A stretch of 64,000 nucleotides of DNA, taken from positions 23,227,592 through 23,291,591 of the forward strand of contig CM070905.1 of the NCBI GenBank assembly GCA_036417435.1. Reading direction: 5' to 3'. The first letter of the stretch is position 1. Every line of letters begins with the position of its first letter. Shown one piece after another: positions 57,962 to 64,000 of the stretch. This stretch comes from Inia geoffrensis. Taxonomy: Eukaryota; Chordata; Mammalia; Artiodactyla; Iniidae. The notes below the pieces were generated by a model that saw only the letters and a program-made list of their open reading frames with translations, had not been told where the DNA came from and searched no databases. Both the position numbers and the translations under genes were made by a program.

Positions 57962-58177
57962 GGGCTTCCCTGGTGGCACAGTGGTTGAGAGTCCGCCTGC
58001 CGATGCAGGGGACACGGGTTCGTGCCCCGGTCCGGGAAGATCCCACATGCCGAGGAGCGGCTGGGCCCATGAGCCATGGCTGCTGAGCCTGCATGTCCAG
58101 AGCCTGTGCTCCGCAACGGGAGAGGCCACAACAGTGAGAGGCCCATTTACCACAAAAAAAAAAAAAAAAAAAAAAAA
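57962..58177 (+). mobile_element. CHR-family SINE, deletion type
   Basis: Near-consensus copy with a 20+ A tail. Only a short ctca(a) repeat is evident at its borders. Inside L1. Confidence 0.96.
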
Positions 58178-58213
58178 CTCAAAATGGATTAAAGATTTAA
58201 ATATAAGACTTGA

Positions 58214-58338
58214 GGGACTTCCCTGGCGGTCCAGTGGTTAAGACTCTGCACTTCCACTGCAGGGGGTGCGGGTTCGATCCCTGGTGAGGGAACTAAGATC
58301 CCACATGCCATGCAGTGCAGCCAAAAAAATAAAATAAA
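58214..58338 (+). mobile_element. CHR-family SINE, short type
   Basis: 'gggacttccctggcggtcca' head, 'gggttcgatccctggtgagg' B box. Target-site copies gacttga at 58207-58213 and about 58342-58348. Inside L1. Confidence 0.93.
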
Positions 58339-58655
58339 TATGACTTGAAACCATAAAACTTCTAGAAGAATACATAGGCAGTATACTCTTTGACATTGGT
58401 CTTAGCAATATTTTTTCGGATGTCTCTTCAGGCCAAGGAAAGAAAGGCAAAAATAAACAAACAGTACTATATCAAACTAAAAAAATTTTGCACAGCAAAG
58501 GAAACTATCAACAAAACAAAAAGACCGCTTACTGAATGGGAGAAGATATTTGCAAGCAAAATATCTGATAAGGGGTTACTATCCGAAATACATAAAGAAC
58601 TCATGCAAGTCAATATCAAAAAACAAACAAACAACCCAATTAAAAAATGGGCAGA

Positions 58656-59010
58656 GGGACTTCCCTGGTGGCCCAGTGGTTAAGAATCCACCTGCCAATG
58701 CAGGGGGACACAGGTTTGAGCCCTGGTCCGGGAAGATCTCACATGCCTTGGAGCAACTAAGCCTGTGCACCACAACTACTGAGCCTGCGATCTAGAGCCC
58801 ATGAGCCACAACTACTGAGCCCACATACCACAACTACTGAAGCTCATGTGCCTAGAGTCCGTGCTCCGCAACAAGAGAAGCCACCACAAAGAGAAGCCCG
58901 TGCACTGCAACGAAGAGTAGACCAAGCTCACCACAACTAGAGAAAGCTGGCGCCCACCAACGAAAACCCAATGTAGCCAAAAAATAGAGAAAGAAAGAAA
59001 TTTTAAAAAA
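58656..59010 (+). mobile_element. CHR-family SINE, long type
   Basis: 'gggacttccctggtggccca' head, several 'cacaactactgagcc' units, tail to 59010. Faces a minus-strand SINE 21 bp away. Short cagagg border repeat. Confidence 0.94.
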
Positions 59011-59031
59011 AGATCAGAGGACCTGAATGAC

Positions 59032-59249
59032 TTTTTTTTTTTTTTTTTCTTTTTTTTGCGGTACGCAGGCCTCTCACTGTTGTGGCCTCTCCCGTTGCAG
59101 AGCACAGGCTCCGGACACGCAGGTTCAGCACCCGTGGCTCATGGGCCTAGCCGCTCCGTGGCATGTGGGATCCTCCCGGACCGGGGCACAAACCCGTGTC
59201 CCCTGCATCGGCAGGTGGACTGTCAACCACTGTGCCACCAGGGAAGCCC
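59032..59249 (-). mobile_element. CHR-family SINE, deletion type, antisense
   Basis: Poly-T left, head right. Target-site duplication cctgaatgac at 59022-59031 and 59250-59259. Makes a tail-to-tail inverted pair with the SINE at 58656. Confidence 0.96.
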
Positions 59250-60190
59250 CCTGAATGACATTTTTACAAAGAAGACATACAGATAGCTAACAGGCACATG
59301 AAAAGATGCTCAACATCACTAATCAGCAGGAAAATGCAAATCTAAGCCACAATGAGATACCATCTTACACCTGTCAGAAGGCCAATATCAAAGACAATAA
59401 ATAACAAGTGTTGGTGAGGATACAGAGAAAACAGAACCCTCATGCACTGTTGGTGGGAATGTAAATTGGTGCAACCACTATGGAAAACAGTATGGAGGTT
59501 CCTCAAACATTTACAAATAAAACTACCATATGATCCAGCAATTCCATTGCTGGGTATTTATCCAAGGAAAACAAAACACTATTTCAAAAACATATATGCA
59601 CCCCTATGTTCACTGCAACATTATTTACAACAGCCAAGATATGGGAGCAACCTGTGTCCAACAGATGAATGGATAAAGAAGATGTGGTATATACATACAA
59701 TGGAATATTTCTTATCCATAAAAAAGAATGAAATCTTCTCATTTGCGACAACATAGATGGACCTAGAAAGTATTATGCTAAGTGAAATAAGTCAGAGAAA
59801 GACAAATATTGTATAATTTCACTTATATGTGAAGTCTAAAAAAACAAAACAAACACACATAACTAAACAGGAACAGTCATACATACATAAAACAGATGGT
59901 TGCCAGAGGGCAGGAGGGGTGGGGAAAGGAGAGAAATAGGTGAGGCAGGTTAAGTGACAGAAACTTTCAGTAACAAAATAAATGAGTCACGGGTATGAAA
60001 TGTACAGTGTGGGGAATATAGTCATAATTATGTTATATCCTTGTATGATGATGACAGAGCAGACGGTAACTAAACTTGGCATGGCGATCATTTTGAAATG
60101 TATAAAAATATGAAGTCACCATGTTGTGTACCAAAAAATAACATAGTGTTGTGGGTCAATTATACTTCAAATACATACAAACAAACAAAC

Positions 60191-60578
60191 TCATAGAAGA
60201 AGAGATCAGATTTGTACTTACCAGAGGAAAGGAGTGGAGAGAGGGGGAACTGGAAGAAGGCAGGAAAAAGGTACAAACTTCCAGCTACAACATAAACAAG
60301 TACTAGGGATGTACAACTTGATAAAAATAATTAACATTGCCAAACATTATATATGAAAGTTGTCAAGAGATAAATCCTAAGAGTTCTCATCACAAGGAAA
60401 AAAGATTTTTTTTCTATATCTTTAATTTTGTATCCATATGAGTGCTGGATGTCCACTAAACTTATTGTGATAATCATTTCATGATGTATGTAAGCCAAAT
60501 CATTATGCTGTACACCTTAAACTTATACAGTGCTGTATGTCAATTATATCCAAATAAAACTGGAAGAAAAAAAAAAAA
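60191..60578 (+). mobile_element. Second L1 3' UTR, sense, directly downstream
   Basis: 'agaagagatcagatttgtac', 'ggtacaaacttccagctaca', 'taagagttctcatcacaagg', 'tatgctgtacaccttaaact', 'ccaaataaaactggaag' then poly-A: a complete old L1 3' end that starts right after another L1 3' end. Confidence 0.8.
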
Positions 60579-60584
60579 GAAGAG

Positions 60585-61470
60585 TTTAACAAGGATTCCC
60601 AGCAATATTATATGTCAGCCTATGGCAAAATAGGGAAGGGGTAAAGACAGCACCAGAAGCCAGAATGGGTTCGATAAGAAAACAATCATGCTAACCTAAT
60701 TTAAAAACTACTAGACTGAGAGATCAGAGAAATAACATAGAGTAGGTCAAATACATCTCGTTGAAATCAAAACAAAGTTACGTATGTTCATCAGGTGACA
60801 GATTGAGAATAGGTTGATTATTAATCAATGGCTTGATATCAATCTGAATGGAAGGCTCTCATGTTGTCTCAGGGCTCTGTATTTGGCCTTACTTTAGTCA
60901 ATGTTTATAGACACCTGGGGGATTTAAACAGTAGCTTATAAATTTTCCTAGTGATATAAAACTGGGAAGATTAGATGATACCACGAAAGTCATAATCAAA
61001 AATAAAAAATATCTGAACAGATAGATAGAAACAATGGGATGAAAATGAAATTTATCAAGGGTAAATGTAAATGCATTTACCTAAACAAAAGTATGCTACT
61101 AATAAGAAATCAATTTTAACATTAGTTGATAATTAGTTGAGAGTTTGACGGTAAGCTCAAGACGAATCTTCAGTGTGAAAGTGTCAGCTTATAAACCTTA
61201 CACAAATTCAGTTAATAAAATAACGGTATAGTGACCTGAACAGAGAAGAAAATCACTACAGGTCAGGCAACTTCCTGAGAATTATAATTTAGAATATGAC
61301 CTCTTACAAGTGATAACTGACCACATATAATAGATTCAGAAAAGGATAACCAGGATGGGGGTAATGGGGCTGGCAAACTAAATCATGTGAAGAAAAGAAC
61401 TAAGAGAGAATCAGGAATGATTTTCACAGAGATGAGTTCTGAGGTAGGAAAAGTAGATCAGAACTGTTTC
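60585..61470 (+). mobile_element. Probable L3/CR1-type LINE remnant, sense
   Basis: 'gctctcatgttgtctcaggg' then 'ctctgtatttggccttactt' (an RT-like 'QGS...FG' region at DNA level), 'tcaagggtaaatgtaaa', 'cactacaggtcaggcaactt', 'aaaaggataaccaggatggg' follow the order I recall for mammalian L3. Very diverged. Confidence 0.55.
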
Positions 61471-61471
61471 T

Positions 61472-61776
61472 GGGGTACTTCCCTGGTGGTTGAATGGTTA
61501 AGAATCGGCCTTCCAATGCAGGGGATGCAGGTTCGATCCCTGGTTGGGGAACTAAGATCCCACATGCCATGGGGCAACAAGCCTGCGTGCTACAACTCCT
61601 GAGTGCATGCATTGCAACTACTGAGCCTGCACGCCACAACTACTGAGCCCATGCACCACAACTAGAAAGAAGCCCATGTGCAACAACAAAAGATTCCGCA
61701 TGCCGCAACGAAGATCCCGCGTGTTGCAACTAAGACCAACGCAGCCAAGTTAATTAATTAATTATTTTTTAAAAAA
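61472..61776 (+). mobile_element. CHR-family SINE, long type
   Basis: Head 'ggggtacttccctggtggtt', B box 'ggttcgatccctggttgggg', (ttaa)n tail. Target-site duplication agaactgtttct, 12 bp, at 61460-61471 and 61777-61788. Confidence 0.95.
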
Positions 61777-61788
61777 AGAACTGTTTCT

Positions 61789-62189
61789 AAGTTCTTTGAA
61801 AGACTGCTATTTTGAATAGCAGGAATTATGTTTTATACATTTTGTACTTATTCCCCACGCACACGGTTCCAAACTCTGCATATAATAAATGCTCAGATAT
61901 TTGAAGTTCAAAAATCAACTCACCTGTTGATGGCTAAACCAACAAAGACAGTTGTTACACAGGAGTATCTGATGTGATCTCAACGACAGCTCAACAAAAG
62001 GATAAGGCTAGAGGAAGAAAACTTAAAAACCAAAGTAAAAAGCCTTAACTGAAGCAAGCTGCATAGGATATCTGAGGCACATTACCCTGAAAGTTAGAAC
62101 TTATGTCTTCTATTAGATGATATTCTTGACCATACCACTAGTTTATATTTCAGTTCCTCTTGTAAGTATTTCCCTACAATAGTCATCTT
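61789..62189. other. Unassigned sequence
   Basis: Nothing recognised apart from an L2-like phrase 'ataataaatgctcagatatt' near 61882. Confidence 0.4.
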
Positions 62190-62315
62190 TTCACTCTTCC
62201 TTTACAGAGAGAAAATTGAGGCTGACAGAAGCTATTTGCTTGGCACCAAACCACATGACAAGGGTTAAACTTGAATCAGAACTCTAAGCTTTTTACCCAC
62301 AAGCTCCTTGTTAAA
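62190..62315 (-). mobile_element. MIR SINE, antisense
   Basis: 'cctttacagagagaaaattg', 'gctgacagaagctatttgct' and 'gttaaacttgaatcagaact' follow antisense MIR order. Confidence 0.65.
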
Positions 62316-63799
62316 ACCACTGGACTCATTAGGTACGTAGTAAACAAGTACAGTACTTAACTTAGCAACTCAACCCCGATTTGGTAATACTTTGGTTTCA
62401 CTTTTCTTACTCCCTCCAGTCATCTAATCTCTAAATCCACAGAGTAAGCCCGCATTAAAACTATAAAAGATATAGAAATTTTTATTTCTTAAAGCTTAAA
62501 TGCTAAAATAAAAAACTGAGATTTGAAACCAAAGATTTGTCTCTTTCATGCTGCTTAAGGAGTAGCCATGGCACCATCGGTTCTACCATAAGCAAATCTT
62601 GGCCAACAGGGTATGCTAGGCACACACCACACTGTTTTTCTAGAAACCTAAGTGGCCTCCTTTGTGCACCGAAGAGCTGTAGCAATGTTAGTGCCAGAAG
62701 ACAGTGTGAAAACTTTTAACTTTAGTAGAGGAAAAAGAGGTGTTCATGTATATGAAGAAGATAAGCACATGAGAGATCCATTTTGTTTTATATACATATT
62801 AAAACATGGTGATAACGTCTCAAAAAACTAAAAGAAGGCTGGAGTGGCACAAGACTTGGTGGTGTCCAAGGAGGAGTTATACCAGGTTATTAAAATAGCA
62901 AACTGCTAGTCATTTCTAGTAGTAAAATCTCTAAAGGAGTGCCCTTACAAGTGCCCAGGCTTTCTACTTCCTTCCCCAGGAGACTCATTTACATCATAAT
63001 GGTTGCCAAGGTTACCTTAATTCCATCACAGCTCCTTTCTCCAATTGCTAATCTGGAGCTCCGGCCTGGGTGGTACACTGGGTGGTACACATTAACCAAA
63101 AAACCTCCATTGAGGTCAACTCAAAACTCAGGCTACTCAAAAGTTCATAACCCACAAAAGGAGAGTTCTAACGACAAAAACTGCCGAAAGGTAGGGCTCT
63201 TTGTTTCCTGTACTTATTCTACCCAAGATCTTCCTGCTACCTCAGGGAACTCTCTAGGAGTCAATATTTTTACCTGCCCTAACCAGAGATTCTTGTAGGA
63301 AATGCAAGACAAATAACATAAATTTAATAAAGAGTAATGGATCAATAAAGTGATTACTTTACTACCAGTATTCTTCCCCGTACTTTAATCAAATAAAGGC
63401 CATTATCTAAAAAGACATTTGAAAAGTCTCTCATATGACTCATCACTAACTATTATCTTCTAATATAGTGCTGGCTATACAAGTAGTACCTAAACCAGAC
63501 ATAAATAATGAGGCTAGTATATTCTGTATTAAAGCAACAACCAAACAGAACATATAGTAACAGAAGAAGCGAAGAAAGAGGTGAAGACCAAAAAAGAGAG
63601 CAAGATTTCAGAACCACGACTTCAAAATATTCACTTTAAGTACAGTTAAATTAACAAAAAAAATATGGTCCAATGATAATTTGTTATGAAAAATATTACT
63701 CCCACAGAGAGCAACAATGAAAGGCACAGGGATAGTGGTCTGTAGATATCCTCCTAGTCAGCCATCAGATGCTTCAAAGATCACCCACAAGAGAAATGA
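62316..63799. other. Unassigned, repeat-poor sequence
   Basis: No family recognised in 1.5 kb. A 119-codon frame (+, 62939-63298) contains a 12 bp direct repeat (tgggtggtacac, about 63068-63091). It has no recognisable domain, and its ATG and surroundings give no gene context. Confidence 0.4.
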
Positions 63800-64000
63800 A
63801 GTTCCACATTTACATATTTTTATTGTTTATTCTTTTATCCCCATTCTCATCATCCCCTCAACTTAGGCAATCATTGCAACGTACTTAATATGTTCAGATG
63901 TTTTCTTACAAACTGCATAATGTGTTTTACTTATGTACCTTTTTAAAATTTATATAAATGCTATTGTTACATATCTCAGTCTGTTTCTTTCTGTTTTTAA
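63800..64000 (-). mobile_element. L1M 3' sequence, antisense, running off the window
   Basis: 'gatgttttcttacaaactgc', 'aaaatttatataaatgctat' and 'atctcagtctgtttctttct' resemble antisense L1 3' sequence. Continues beyond base 64000. Confidence 0.55.

Larger units (their letters stand above)
57925..60190 (+). mobile_element. L1 3' half, sense, broken by four SINEs
   Basis: Sense L1: 'catatacaaaaatagtctca', 'gaaaccataaaacttctaga', 'tgggagaagatatttgcaag', 'aaaagatgctcaacatcact', 'tgcactgttggtgggaatgt', 'gatccagcaattccattgct', 'agatgaatggataaagaaga', ending at the (aaac)n near 60190. SINEs at 57962, 58214, 58656 and 59032 interrupt it. The 104-codon frame at 59442-59756 is a residue of L1 3' sequence, not a gene. 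Confidence 0.87.

Noticed and set aside
62503..62719. Possible processed pseudogene (frames on both strands of 60 codons)
   Set aside because: I could not match it to any protein, and there is no poly-A tail with target duplication.
1..64000. A novel multi-gene system such as an operon, defence island or biosynthetic cluster
   Set aside because: The window is mammalian repeat-rich non-coding DNA. No set of linked genes is present.

Overview
This window reads as non-coding nuclear DNA of a whale or dolphin. The main evidence is about 36 copies of tRNA-derived SINEs of the cetartiodactyl CHR family, recognised by the shared head 'cttccctggtggcgcagtgg' followed by a B-box-like 'ggttcgtgcc'. A deletion-type copy with a body of about 200 bp (head, 'gggcccgtgagccatggcc', 'cgtaccgcaaaa' tail) is common and many copies are barely diverged; that form is typical of cetaceans, most likely toothed whales. 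Composition is AT-rich. I found no convincing protein-coding exon, no genuine tRNA, rRNA or snRNA gene, no CpG island and no CRISPR or bacterial feature. Long open frames are almost all translations of SINE, L1 or ERV sequence. The region is probably intergenic or deep intronic.

Layout: 0-3.8 kb has an old L2-like remnant, a palindromic MITE with perfect 10 bp flanking repeats, three SINEs (two sharing one target-site duplication) and two DNA transposons (an MER1-type hAT inside an older element). 4.0-8.4 kb holds decayed class I endogenous retrovirus sequence with two separate integrase C-terminal remnants and one 3' LTR. 9.6-18.6 kb alternates SINEs with L2, MIR and antisense L1. 18.6-21.3 kb is largely unique. 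21.3-30.0 kb is L1-dominated, including a 5'-inverted (twin-primed) L1 at 24.7-26.55 kb and a sense L1 ORF2 remnant at 26.6-29.96 kb broken by three insertions. 30-39 kb is mostly unique sequence with L2, MIR and an hAT element carrying two stacked SINEs. 39.3-41.3 kb is a sense L1 with a young L1 3' end inserted. 42.4-46.3 kb has MIR, an L1 3' UTR and a Charlie-like hAT broken by a SINE and an L1. 46.9 kb has a 120 bp tandem duplication. 48.7-54.6 kb is a HAL1/L1 remnant, then antisense L1 split by a two-LTR MaLR-like provirus. 54.8-57.3 kb has LTR and L2 sequence. 57.9-60.6 kb is a sense L1 with two 3' UTRs in tandem. 60.6-61.5 kb looks like an L3/CR1 remnant. The last 2.5 kb is mostly unassigned, ending in antisense L1 that runs off the window.

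Nothing here works together as a gene system. The sequence records layered transposition: old L2, MIR and L3, then hAT and ERV/MaLR elements, then L1M, then CHR SINEs and young L1 tails. Target-site duplications allow several nesting orders to be read directly. Family names come from recognition of consensus-like motifs without a database search, so subfamily names are tentative.
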